Source of the DNA: an uncultured Prevotellaceae bacterium
GTDB lineage: Bacteria > Bacteroidota > Bacteroidia > Bacteroidales > Bacteroidaceae
DNA length: 64,000 bases
Assembly: GCA_900315075.1 (NCBI GenBank)
Contig: OMXV01000002.1
Span: forward strand, 1 to 64,000
Reading direction: 5' to 3'
Shown here: piece by piece, positions 8,203-16,643 of the stretch
Position numbering within the stretch: the stretch's first letter is position 1
Layout of the letters: every line of letters starts with the position of its first letter
The notes under the pieces: model-generated
What the model was told of the DNA's origin: nothing
Databases searched by the model: none
What the model saw: only the letters and a program-made list of their open reading frames with translations
Program-made: the position numbers and the translations under genes

Positions 8203-9213
8203 TTAATCCATCTGAGCAAGTTTGTTGTCGGAGCCAAGCACTTCCTGAATCTTGTGCTTGTACATCTTCTCCATTTCATCGCGAGCTGGACCACAGTACT
8301 TACGTGGGTCAAACTCTCCTGGTTTCTCGACCAATGTCTTGCGAACAGCGGCGGTGAAGGCCAGACGTGAGTCGGAGTCGATGTTAATCTTGCAAACAGC
8401 ACTCTTAGATGCCTTGCGGAGCTGCTCCTCGGGGATACCTACTGCATCGGGCAACTTGCCACCATACTTGTTGATGATGTCAACATACTCCTGAGGCACA
8501 GATGATGAGCCATGAAGCACGATGGGGAATCCTGGCAGTTTCACCATGATAGCGTCGAGCACGTCGAATGCCAGTGGTGGAGGTACGAGCTTGCCGGTCT
8601 TCGGGTCGCGTGTGCACTGCTCGGGAGTAAATTTATATGCACCATGAGATGTGCCGATAGAAATAGCGAGAGAGTCAACACCTGTGCGGCTGACAAAGTC
8701 GATTACCTCTTCGGGTTTTGTATAGTGTGACTCGGCTGCCACCACGTCGTCCTCAACGCCGGCGAGTACACCCAGTTCACCCTCTACGGTGACATCAAAC
8801 TGGTGAGCATACTCTACGACTTTCTTTGTCAGGGCGATATTCTCTTCATAAGGAAGTGAAGAACCGTCAATCATGACTGACGAGAAACCGTAGTCGATGC
8901 AGCTCTTGCAGGTCTCAAAGCTGTCGCCATGGTCGAGGTGCAGAGCTATCTCTGGGTGCTTGCAACCTAATTCCTTAGCATACTCCACAGCACCCTGTGC
9001 CATATACTGCAAAAGGGTCTGGTTAGCATAGTTGCGTGCGCCTTTTGATACCTGGAGGATAACGGGGCTCTTCAAGTCGCTGGAAGCCTTGATAATGGCC
9101 TGCAGCTGCTCCATGTTGTTGAAATTGAATGCGGGAATGGCATAGCCGCCATTGATGGCACGTGCGAACATCTCTTTAGTGTTCACAAGGCCCAGTTTTT
9201 TGTAATCTACCAT
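8203..9213 (-). CDS. fbaA: Class II fructose-bisphosphate aldolase
   Basis: A 336-residue zinc-dependent aldolase that splits fructose-1,6-bisphosphate in glycolysis and works in reverse in gluconeogenesis. The zinc and catalytic residues appear in ALHLDHGDS, in the ESHYTKPEE segment and in IVLHGSSS. The phosphate-binding segment follows the last His. Start and length are normal. It is monocistronic, with a TAATTTTG element on the minus strand at 9264-9271 about 50 bases upstream. Confidence 0.95.
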   Translation of the reverse strand: MVDYKKLGLVNTKEMFARAINGGYAIPAFNFNNMEQLQAIIKASSDLKSPVILQVSKGARNYANQTLLQYMAQGAVEYAKELGCKHPEIALHLDHGDSFETCKSCIDYGFSSVMIDGSSLPYEENIALTKKVVEYAHQFDVTVEGELGVLAGVEDDVVAAESHYTKPEEVIDFVSRTGVDSLAISIGTSHGAYKFTPEQCTRDPKTGKLVPPPLAFDVLDAIMVKLPGFPIVLHGSSSVPQEYVDIINKYGGKLPDAVGIPEEQLRKASKSAVCKINIDSDSRLAFTAAVRKTLVEKPGEFDPRKYCGPARDEMEKMYKHKIQEVLGSDNKLAQMD

Positions 9214-9263
9214 AACTGATTAATATGTTTTGATATAAAAGGAATACTTCAATTATCAGTATG

Positions 9264-9271
9264 CAAAATTA
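9264..9271 (-). promoter_or_regulatory. Promoter -7 element of fbaA
   Basis: TAATTTTG on the minus strand matches TAnnTTTG; a TTTG lies 17 bases further upstream, slightly closer than ideal. Confidence 0.55.
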
Positions 9272-9320
9272 CATAAAATTCCGCAAATCAAAGGATTTTT
9301 ATCAAAAAAATATTGTTCAA

Positions 9321-10010
9321 CTATACTTTTGAGCCGATACCTTTCCAAATGGCCGATGCAATCGCACCTCCAATTAGTGGCCCGACGATAAACACCCATA
9401 GTTCGTTAAGGGCTTTGCTTCCCTCAAATATGGCTGGTCCGATAGAGCGGGCTGGGTTGACTGATGTTCCTGTGAAACGGATGCCCACCAGGTGTATGAG
9501 CACCAACGTCAATCCGATTGCCAGACCTGCCATTGGGGTGGTGCCCTCATTACTCTTAGAGGTGGCTCCAAGTACAACAATGACAAAAATCGTAGTGAGC
9601 ACAATTTCTACAATCAATCCATTGTTCACGCCGTATTTGCATGTGTTGGCTCCAGTGCCCACAATGGCCTCAGTCGGTTCAATAGAAAATAGAATTCCAG
9701 CCAACACAGCCGATGCTAAGACAGCGCCCAATACCTGAAAAAGAACATAAAGCCCGAAATCCTTGGCTTTTATCCTGCCACAAAGGAAAAAACCTAATGA
9801 TACCGCTGGGTTGATGTGACACCCGGAAACACCTCCGATGGTATAGGCCATCGCCACAACCGCCAAGCCAAATGCCATCGCTGTGCCTACTACAGATGCC
9901 ACATTCGTATCGTTGCATCCTAAGGCTACCGCAGTACCACACCCCAAAAAGGTGAGCACGAACGTACCCAACAATTCTGCCAAATATTTTTTCATTGCCG
10001 CAATATTCAA
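9321..10010 (-). CDS. aqpZ: Aquaporin (MIP family, AqpZ-like)
   Basis: A 229-residue integral membrane channel with about six hydrophobic segments. Both half-helix NPA motifs are present: CHINPAVSLG in the first half and SVNPARSIGPA in the second. The context of the second motif (NPARSIGPA) favours a water channel over a glycerol facilitator, but substrate choice cannot be proved by reading. The gene is monocistronic. Confidence 0.88.
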   Translation of the reverse strand: MNIAAMKKYLAELLGTFVLTFLGCGTAVALGCNDTNVASVVGTAMAFGLAVVAMAYTIGGVSGCHINPAVSLGFFLCGRIKAKDFGLYVLFQVLGAVLASAVLAGILFSIEPTEAIVGTGANTCKYGVNNGLIVEIVLTTIFVIVVLGATSKSNEGTTPMAGLAIGLTLVLIHLVGIRFTGTSVNPARSIGPAIFEGSKALNELWVFIVGPLIGGAIASAIWKGIGSKV

Positions 10011-10041
10011 TAATTTTTTTTAATTCTACATAAATTTAACG

Positions 10042-10073
10042 CAAAATTAGTGAAAATATTTTAAATGCGCAAG
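10042..10073 (-). promoter_or_regulatory. Promoter of aqpZ
   Basis: On the minus strand, CTTG (10070-10073) is followed after 20 bases by TAATTTTG (10042-10049). The -7 element is ideal and the -33 element has one mismatch. Confidence 0.6.
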
Positions 10074-10224
10074 GTTTTTTTTGAAGTTTTTTAAGATAAA
10101 AGAAGAAAGAGATACCAACTTCAATTATAGTTTCGCTGATTTTTGTCACGACTCGGCATAGTTCAAACAGGTTTGACCTTCGGTCGAACTCCTCCTTGCA
10201 ATGCTCTCACTGCTCCAAAAATAC

Positions 10225-10275
10225 AATTTTCAATCTTCAATTTTTAATTTTCAATCTTCAATGGTAAAGTCCCTT
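10225..10275. repeat. Dispersed TTTTCAAT-type repeat, copy 1
   Basis: Repeated words such as TTTTCAATCTTCAATTT end in CAATGGTAAAGTCCCTT, just beyond the stop codon of the DUF58 gene. A matching segment with the same end lies at 33284-33311 after the LptF/G gene. Confidence 0.6.
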
Positions 10276-10287
10276 AATCTCCCTTTC

Positions 10288-11601
10288 TCAAGTAAGCAAT
10301 TGGCGTGTTTTCATCTCGATATATTTATTGATGACATTTACAGAGAGATGATCGGGGGTGGTAAGTAGGCTATAGATGCCATTCTGCCTTAATGTGCTGA
10401 CGATGAGACGACGATCGTATATCATTTTCTCGGCAATCACATGTTCGAAATATTCAACTTCACTTTTCTGAGGAGAGGTGGCAAATTCATGCAGTTCCGG
10501 GTCGTCGAAGAAGACGACGAGCAGTCGATGCCTGCGGTTGAGCATTCGCAGATAAGTCAGTTGTCGTCGCAAAGCACCGAAATCAGTGAAATTGGTATAA
10601 AGTATCAGTAGGCTGCGCTTACCCACCAGTTTATTGATGTTAGGGCAGAGCATGGAGTAGTCGGATTCGCCAAAGGTGGTTTGCTGATTATACAGACAGT
10701 CCATAATGCGTTTCATCTGTAAGGTGTTACTCTCAGCCTTGACGAATGAGTCGAACTTGTCGGCAAAAGTCACCAAGCCAGCCTTGTCTTGTCGGTGTAT
10801 GGCTACATACGAGAGTACAAGTGAGGCGTTGATGGCATAGTCGAGCAGTGTCATCCCCTTGAAAGCTTGTTGCATAAGGCGACCTTTGTCGATGAGATTG
10901 AATATTTGCTGCGACCGCTCGTCTTGATATACGTTTACCATCAGATGTGTGCGTCTGGCACTTGCTTTCCAGTTGATGCGGCGGTATTCATCTCCCTGCA
11001 CATAGTCTTTGATTTGCTCGAAGTCGGTGTTGTTGCCGGCACGACGGATGCGCTTGATACCTATCTCGGTGAGATTATTCGACATGGCTAAGAGTTCGAA
11101 TTTCCGCAGCATGACATACGATGGATACACTTTTGCCATGGTTGGTTCTCCGCAGGTGAAACGTCTCTGCACCAGTCCAATGCGCGATGTGGCATACACA
11201 ATAATATTCCCAAAGTGATATTCTCCCCTATGTGTGGGGCGCAGGTTGTATGTGGTTTTTATAGTTTTCTTCGGGGCTATTAATTCTATGATTTTAAAAT
11301 CGCGTTTCTGAAAGTCAGGTGGCAATTCGTCGATGACGGTCACTCCTATTTGTTGCGAGGAGCCGTTTTTGATGTGTAGAGTAACTTGATTGTCGTCACC
11401 ATTGGAGAATCGTTCGGGGCACTCACGTTGCGCCGACAGCTTCACACGCATGTAAAGATTCAAGGCATCGAGGACAACTGCGATGGTGAGGGCCACCAAT
11501 GCCACCTGCCCCACGATAAGCATGGGTGACCACACGATGCCCAGTGCCATCAGGATGGCTGTGAGCACGATGAGCAGGTAGAATCTTTTTGTGAGAAACA
11601 T
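10288..11601 (-). CDS. DUF58 domain-containing membrane protein
   Basis: A 437-residue protein with two N-terminal membrane segments (about residues 8-50), a beta-rich stretch and the DUF58 signature GDEYRRINWKASARR near residue 210, followed by a region that resembles a von Willebrand-type fold (FNLIDKGRLMQ, SLLILYTNFTD). DUF58 proteins are usually encoded next to MoxR ATPases, as here, where MoxR lies 12 bases upstream. The complex is thought to act as an ATP-driven chaperone or assembly machine, but its client is unknown. It is the last gene of the six-gene cluster that begins at 16566. Confidence 0.88.
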   Translation of the reverse strand: MFLTKRFYLLIVLTAILMALGIVWSPMLIVGQVALVALTIAVVLDALNLYMRVKLSAQRECPERFSNGDDNQVTLHIKNGSSQQIGVTVIDELPPDFQKRDFKIIELIAPKKTIKTTYNLRPTHRGEYHFGNIIVYATSRIGLVQRRFTCGEPTMAKVYPSYVMLRKFELLAMSNNLTEIGIKRIRRAGNNTDFEQIKDYVQGDEYRRINWKASARRTHLMVNVYQDERSQQIFNLIDKGRLMQQAFKGMTLLDYAINASLVLSYVAIHRQDKAGLVTFADKFDSFVKAESNTLQMKRIMDCLYNQQTTFGESDYSMLCPNINKLVGKRSLLILYTNFTDFGALRRQLTYLRMLNRRHRLLVVFFDDPELHEFATSPQKSEVEYFEHVIAEKMIYDRRLIVSTLRQNGIYSLLTTPDHLSVNVINKYIEMKTRQLLT

Positions 11602-11613
11602 AATTGTAGGATG

Positions 11614-12588
11614 CTATTTGGGTACTTCCACTTGATCGAGCAACGACTGAACCAATCGCATGGTGTCGAAACCTTCCATCTCGGCATCGGCGGTGAGGAG
11701 CAACCTGTGCTGAAGCACTGAAGGGGCGACAAACTTGATGTCGTCGGGTGTGACGAAGTCACGTCCCTGCATGAGAGCATATGATTTTGCTGCGCGCAGC
11801 ATGGCCACGGCTGCACGTGGCGATGCTCCTAAATAGACGGCCTTGCTTGTGCGGGTAAGGTTGACCACTTGTACAATATATCTCAATAGACTTTCCTCGA
11901 TATACACTCTCGACATGAGTGAGCGGAACTGCAATAGCTCTTCCTTTGTGATAATGGGATGGAGGTTGTCGAGCTTGGTGAGTCGTTCGTTCTCCTGGTG
12001 CTTTTTCAGCATTTCCACTTCAAGTTCCATGGGTGGGTAAGGTATGACGATTTTCATGAGGAAACGGTCGAGCTGTGCCTCTGGCAATTTGTAGGTGCCT
12101 TCTTGCTCCACGGGGTTTTGTGTGGCAACAACGGTGAAAAATTGTCCCAAATCGTAGGTCACACTGTCGATAGAGGCTTGGTGTTCCTCCATCACCTCAA
12201 ACAGGGCTGCCTGCGTCTTGGCGGGGGCACGGTTGATTTCATCCACCAGGACGATGTCGGCGAAAATAGGACCTTTGTGGAAGTCGAATTCAGAGTTTTT
12301 CATGTTGAAGACAGTGGTGCCAAGCACGTCACTGGGCATGAGGTCGGGAGTAAACTGCAACCTACTGAAGCGGGCATCGATGAGTTTTGCCATTACTTTG
12401 GCCATAAGGGTTTTTGCCACTCCAGGAACACCCTCCAGGAGCACATGCCCGTCAGCGATGATTGCCGTCAGCAGCAGGTCGATGGCATTGTTCTGGCCTA
12501 CGATGACAGTTTGTATCTGTTGGCGTACCTGCCTTATTTTTGCGGCAAAGTCCGTCAAATCGAGGTGTTGATTGTTGATTTCTTCCAT
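11614..12588 (-). CDS. MoxR-family AAA+ ATPase
   Basis: A 324-residue AAA+ ATPase. Walker A is GVPGVAKT, Walker B is IVLVDEINR with the APAKTQAALFEVMEE segment after it, and an Arg-rich sensor region follows (PEAQLDRF). The C-terminal lid domain is complete. MoxR proteins act with DUF58 and von Willebrand partners in maturation of protein complexes. Neighbours fit this: DUF58 downstream by 12 bases, DUF4350 and DUF4129 membrane proteins upstream. Confidence 0.92.
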   Translation of the reverse strand: MEEINNQHLDLTDFAAKIRQVRQQIQTVIVGQNNAIDLLLTAIIADGHVLLEGVPGVAKTLMAKVMAKLIDARFSRLQFTPDLMPSDVLGTTVFNMKNSEFDFHKGPIFADIVLVDEINRAPAKTQAALFEVMEEHQASIDSVTYDLGQFFTVVATQNPVEQEGTYKLPEAQLDRFLMKIVIPYPPMELEVEMLKKHQENERLTKLDNLHPIITKEELLQFRSLMSRVYIEESLLRYIVQVVNLTRTSKAVYLGASPRAAVAMLRAAKSYALMQGRDFVTPDDIKFVAPSVLQHRLLLTADAEMEGFDTMRLVQSLLDQVEVPK

Positions 12589-12618
12589 ATTCCTTGTTTG
12601 TGAGTATGTGTGTGGATG

Positions 12619-14097
12619 TTATAGTTTTTTCAATAAATTGTTCATAAAGTCGATAAAATTCATCATGTCTTCTTTTTCCAGATAATTGGATTCATCGATG
12701 TAGAAAGGTATATTGACAAAATTGGATTTTATAACCTGCTCCTCGATGTTCGTGAGTTGCGAGAGTGTTTGAATATTATTGCTCAGAAGTGTATGGTCTT
12801 CGATGTCCATTTGAAGGATTCGCCGAAGTTCGTCTTTAAAATAGGTGTATTTTTTTCTCAACAGGTCATGACGGTCACCTTGATGATAGTAAATAGAGCT
12901 GATGAGTTTAACAAACTGTAGGTTGCGATTTTCCGGCTGCTTGATCATGGGGATGACTCTTTGTCGGCGGCGAGCTGTGAAAAACATAAACAGCAGGAGG
13001 GCTGCCAGTATGGTGTACAGCGCCCATCGCAATGGCGGGCGTGAGAGCATAAAGGAGAGAGGTGTGGTGCTTTCCTGATCCAGCCCACCTCCAGATGCTG
13101 ATTCCTTGAATTTATCCGCCGGCATCCTTACCACCTGGCAGTCTGCCAGTTCTGTCATGGCATGGTTCAGATAGAGGGAGATATCATGGTTAAGCACACC
13201 ATAGTTGGTAAAGAGCAATGGGTTGCAATGGATATATAATGTTCCTTTGCCTATTTTATGACGAAGGGCAACAGCGGAAAAATATGGTTCCTCTTCATTA
13301 TAACGCAGTTCATTGTTGTCATCGTATTCATCGTCGTCGTATTCGTATTCATCCTCGTATTCATCCTCGTCGTCGTATTTGTATTCATCCTCGTCGTCAT
13401 AGTCGTATTTGTCGTATGTTGAATTGGATGTTATCCTCTTAACATGGTGAGGGTGTAAGTAGCGAGGATTATCTAAATATAGTTTTTCATGAACATTGGC
13501 CAAGGTTTCATAGTCTTCAGGATAACTGGAGAAACAATTTTCTATGAGAGATTTATAGATATTAACCGTGTCTGTAGATGACAATGTCCAAATAATACTA
13601 TCTTTCAACTTGTTGTTTACTTCAAGCCGAAAAATATTTAAATCAAAATAGTAATCATGATTGATGCCTAAAAATAGAAAATCATTCGACAGGCTGTTTA
13701 CGTCAGCCTCTTCGTCGTCATTTTCTTCTTCCTCTGCCTCTGAGCGATTTACGTATAAATTATCAGTGACTATCATCAGCTTGTTGCCACGGCTGACAAA
13801 ATCATCCAATTGTTGGATTTTCTTATAGTTCCAATCCGACATGTAATCACCCTCGTTGATTATCAGTAGAGCCATACCTCCTTCGGATTTCAGCAATTCT
13901 TCTGGGTCGTCGTCAGAATATGTATATCCCTTGGGCATAGTAGCGGCAGCCATTTCATCGAACAGTTTACAGCCGAAAGGTTCTTCACTTAGATGATAGA
14001 ATGTCGGCTCCCAGTTATATTTTCTGGCAGGTCGTAAGAGATAAAACAACACCACTCCAACAACGAGTAGTACCAGCAACCATATATTCCACTTCAT
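12619..14097 (-). CDS. DUF4350 domain-containing membrane protein with acidic/tyrosine tract
   Basis: A 492-residue protein anchored by an N-terminal membrane segment (about residues 5-22) and a second one near 355-375. The part between resembles the DUF4350 fold (ALLIINEGDYM, NKLMIVTDNLY). Residues about 226-265 form a striking Asp/Glu/Tyr-rich tract encoded by imperfect triplet repeats at about 13305-13425. The gene overlaps the DUF4129 gene by four bases (ATGA) and precedes MoxR. The role is likely structural or regulatory in the MoxR complex; this is inference from position. Confidence 0.8.
   Translation of the reverse strand: MKWNIWLLVLLVVGVVLFYLLRPARKYNWEPTFYHLSEEPFGCKLFDEMAAATMPKGYTYSDDDPEELLKSEGGMALLIINEGDYMSDWNYKKIQQLDDFVSRGNKLMIVTDNLYVNRSEAEEEENDDEEADVNSLSNDFLFLGINHDYYFDLNIFRLEVNNKLKDSIIWTLSSTDTVNIYKSLIENCFSSYPEDYETLANVHEKLYLDNPRYLHPHHVKRITSNSTYDKYDYDDEDEYKYDDEDEYEDEYEYDDDEYDDNNELRYNEEEPYFSAVALRHKIGKGTLYIHCNPLLFTNYGVLNHDISLYLNHAMTELADCQVVRMPADKFKESASGGGLDQESTTPLSFMLSRPPLRWALYTILAALLLFMFFTARRRQRVIPMIKQPENRNLQFVKLISSIYYHQGDRHDLLRKKYTYFKDELRRILQMDIEDHTLLSNNIQTLSQLTNIEEQVIKSNFVNIPFYIDESNYLEKEDMMNFIDFMNNLLKKL
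13305..13425 (-). repeat. Imperfect triplet/hexamer repeat coding for a D/E/Y tract
   Basis: The DNA is built from repeated words such as GTATTCATCCTCG and TCGTCGTATT (plus-strand reading). It encodes runs of Asp and Glu broken by Tyr. All units are multiples of three, so slippage would change length without loss of frame. Confidence 0.7.
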
Positions 14098-14750
14098 GCT
14101 GCACCTCCTTTCGTGTTGAGCACTTCGTCGCGTAGATTTTGCATTTCATCGCTCATCTGTGATGTGGCAGGAAATTTTCCATATCTTACATATAGGAAGT
14201 GATAAGTCATTTTATCAAAGGCGGCAAGGTTTACCTCATCAGCATATTGTGACGGAGTCTTCGAAATATGCCATTTAATAGCCTTTCTGTCGTCAAGGGT
14301 ATGGAGAGTGCGTAGATATACTAAGCGGACGATGTCTGCATAGTTGTGATTTCGCAAAGCCTCGTCCATCTCATGGTCGAAGTCGATGGTACGGATGTCG
14401 TCTTCTGCATTCTCATCTTCACTCTCGTTGTCGTCTTCATCTTCATCTTTTTTCTTGAAAATGCCCGAACGATAAGTCCAGTATATAATTATTGCTGCAA
14501 CCAATATGCCTAAGACTATCCACACCAGTGTAGGTATCGAGGAGAGAAAATTGGAAAAACCATCCATGAAGCTCGGGTCGAAGTCTATATCTGGGTAGTC
14601 AATGTCAGAAACATCACCATCCCCAAGTCCTCCGTTCTCAAGTCCTTCGTTCCTTTGTGGCATTTCCCCTAAGCTCCTGTCGTAGGCATTCTGGCTCGCC
14701 ATCTGTCGGGCAAGGGAGTCGTTCATCATGATGGGTGTATTCTCTGTCAT
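14094..14750 (-). CDS. DUF4129 domain-containing membrane protein
   Basis: A 218-residue protein with one membrane segment near residues 72-92 (LVWIVLGILVAAIIIYW) and a C-terminal domain of the DUF4129 type (NYADIVRLVYLRTLHTL, TPSQYADEV). The linker after the membrane segment is rich in Asp and Glu, like that of the DUF4350 partner. It overlaps the next gene by four bases and follows the multi-span gene by 12 bases, so the six genes are probably one transcript. Confidence 0.8.
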   Translation of the reverse strand: MTENTPIMMNDSLARQMASQNAYDRSLGEMPQRNEGLENGGLGDGDVSDIDYPDIDFDPSFMDGFSNFLSSIPTLVWIVLGILVAAIIIYWTYRSGIFKKKDEDEDDNESEDENAEDDIRTIDFDHEMDEALRNHNYADIVRLVYLRTLHTLDDRKAIKWHISKTPSQYADEVNLAAFDKMTYHFLYVRYGKFPATSQMSDEMQNLRDEVLNTKGGAA

Positions 14751-14762
14751 CTTGTTTGCCGG

Positions 14763-15620
14763 TTAGAGGTTTTCAAAGTTTTCAATGTCATTTTCCAGGG
14801 TGATATCGTCGATGCTTTCCGACGTACTACCATAAAAATACACACAAGAGAGCATGACGACAGAAACCATGAGGAAGAACACATAGAAAAATAGTGCAGT
14901 GAGCAACAATTCAATGACCTGTATCAGGAAAACGGAGGATGCTGTCAAGCCATTGGGTATCCATACGCTCTCAATCAGCAATTCGTATAAGGACCAAGGA
15001 AGTGCCACCGACATCATCATCATCAAGCAAAGCAATATGATGAGTAGCACCATCAGAAATAGTTTGAACCATGAGGAGAAACCAAGTCTGAAAGCCTCAG
15101 ATACAGCATTCGAGAAACTTTTTTCCTCCACTATCCATGTTGGAGCCAGCAACAGCAGTGGTATTCCTATGATTGTTCCAAACAAAAAGAAAACCACATG
15201 TTGTGACATGAAAAAGATAAAGATTGCTGATATAATCGACAAAAATAGCGTCTTCCATACGTTAGCCTGCATATATTTCCATGTTTCCTTGAGGGATAGA
15301 CGTTGGCCGGGGAGTCTGCCGTCGAAATACGCAGACATGAGTGTATAAGAGGTCAATGCCGATGCCCAGAGACTGAGAAATATTGGTATCAATGGGAGAT
15401 AGGAATAGTATTGAAAAAAAGTGGATATCATCCCTACTTCATCGGATTGAACATCAAAATGGCATTTTGTAAACATATATGCCAGTATGATAGAAGGGAT
15501 GACCAGCAACAATGCCGACACGAAGAGCCACGAGGAAATGTTGACCCTCACAAAATCGAATGTGTGCTCTATGCACATCGATATGCCACGCTGTTGATAT
15601 AACTGCTTTCTATTATCCAT
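14763..15620 (-). CDS. Multi-span membrane protein of the MoxR cluster
   Basis: A 285-residue hydrophobic protein with about five or six membrane segments and a short acidic C-terminal tail (ESIDDITLENDIENF). The open frame extends upstream to 15761 but inside the preceding gene; the ATG at 15620 overlaps the SpoIIM-like stop by eight bases and gives a normal basic N-terminus (MDNRKQLYQQRG). I do not recognise a characterised family. Its place between a SpoIIM-like protein and DUF4129 suggests a membrane scaffold for the MoxR system. Confidence 0.75.
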   Translation of the reverse strand: MDNRKQLYQQRGISMCIEHTFDFVRVNISSWLFVSALLLVIPSIILAYMFTKCHFDVQSDEVGMISTFFQYYSYLPLIPIFLSLWASALTSYTLMSAYFDGRLPGQRLSLKETWKYMQANVWKTLFLSIISAIFIFFMSQHVVFFLFGTIIGIPLLLLAPTWIVEEKSFSNAVSEAFRLGFSSWFKLFLMVLLIILLCLMMMMSVALPWSLYELLIESVWIPNGLTASSVFLIQVIELLLTALFFYVFFLMVSVVMLSCVYFYGSTSESIDDITLENDIENFENL

Positions 15621-16566
15621 TTTCCAATTCTTTATGCCGCTTGATAGGCAGCAAAATGTAATAGAAAACAACAAATGCCAGCGAGCACATAATAACCAAT
15701 AGTCGGAATACGTCGCCAATGTGGGTGTAGCGGGTGAAGAATCCTTCGATGAATCCAGCAATAATAAACAGAGGAACGGTGGATACCAGCACCTTAATCC
15801 CGCGTTGTGCGGCGAGCATAAACGATTTCATCCTGCTATATGTACCGGGGAAGAGCAAACCGTTGCCTAAAGTGATTCCAGCACCACCGGCAATGACGAT
15901 TGCCGATAATTCAAGGGTGCCGTGAAGCATGATGGCCAGGATGCTTTCAACGAAGAGACCACGCTGAATAAAGAAGGTAACAAACGTGCCTACCATAACT
16001 CCATTGGTCATCAAGTGATATCCCGTGCCAAAACTGGTAAATATACCCATGGCAAAAATCATGAAAGCCACCATCACATTATTAATGGTGATACCGAGAA
16101 AGGAAATTATCTGTGGGTCGCCGCCATAGACAGCCATTGGCTCGCCGTTCTCGATATTCTGGAGTGTCATGTCCACATAAGCATCACCTAAAATCTGGCG
16201 GGTATAGTCAGGGTCACCGTAGGTGGAGATGACACCCACGATAATCATTACAACAAAGATGGCAAGCGAAGTGAGCAATGCCCCACGGGCCTCATATACA
16301 CACAAGGGAATGTCGTGTGTCCAAAACCGCTTCAGTTGCGACCAACTGTGTGACTTGTTGCGGTAGAGATTGTGGTGCAGCCCTAAGGCTAAGTCGTTGA
16401 GATATTGTGTGATGGGAGAGTCAGGAAAATGGGTTTGCGCAAATGCCAAGTCAGAGGTCACCTCATTGTATGCCTCTACTGTCTGATCAGGAGAAGCAGC
16501 GTAGAACCCTATTTCTATCTGCCTCCATTTTTCCAAGTTGCGCCGGATAAAAACCGCCTCTCTCAT
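15613..16566 (-). CDS. SpoIIM-like (DUF95) membrane protein
   Basis: A 317-residue protein of the stage II sporulation protein M family. The first 100 residues are soluble and helical; the rest contains several membrane segments (LLTSLAIFVVMIIVGVIS and AFMIFAMGIFTSFGTGYHL among them). The motif HGTLELSAIVIAGGAG is typical of the family. The name reflects a sporulation protein of Bacillus, but these organisms do not sporulate and here the gene opens a MoxR cluster. It is divergent from the RDD gene, with overlapping promoters. Confidence 0.85.
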   Translation of the reverse strand: MREAVFIRRNLEKWRQIEIGFYAASPDQTVEAYNEVTSDLAFAQTHFPDSPITQYLNDLALGLHHNLYRNKSHSWSQLKRFWTHDIPLCVYEARGALLTSLAIFVVMIIVGVISTYGDPDYTRQILGDAYVDMTLQNIENGEPMAVYGGDPQIISFLGITINNVMVAFMIFAMGIFTSFGTGYHLMTNGVMVGTFVTFFIQRGLFVESILAIMLHGTLELSAIVIAGGAGITLGNGLLFPGTYSRMKSFMLAAQRGIKVLVSTVPLFIIAGFIEGFFTRYTHIGDVFRLLVIMCSLAFVVFYYILLPIKRHKELENG

Positions 16567-16604
16567 GCTATCAAATGTCTATACGAGTAAAATTCTCCGA
16601 ATTA

Positions 16605-16640
16605 TTTGCAAAAGTAGAGAAATAAAAGTAATTTTGCAAG
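16605..16640. promoter_or_regulatory. Interlocked divergent promoters of the RDD gene and the MoxR cluster
   Basis: Plus strand: TTTG at 16605-16608, 20 bases, TAATTTTG at 16629-16636. Minus strand: CTTG at 16637-16640, 20 bases, TACTTTTG at 16609-16616. The two promoters occupy the same 36 bases facing opposite ways, so polymerase can use only one at a time. Confidence 0.7.
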
Positions 16641-16643
16641 AAA

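Noticed and set aside
11959..12603. Plus-strand frame of 214 codons
   Set aside because: It lies wholly opposite the MoxR gene, whose AAA+ motifs are intact.
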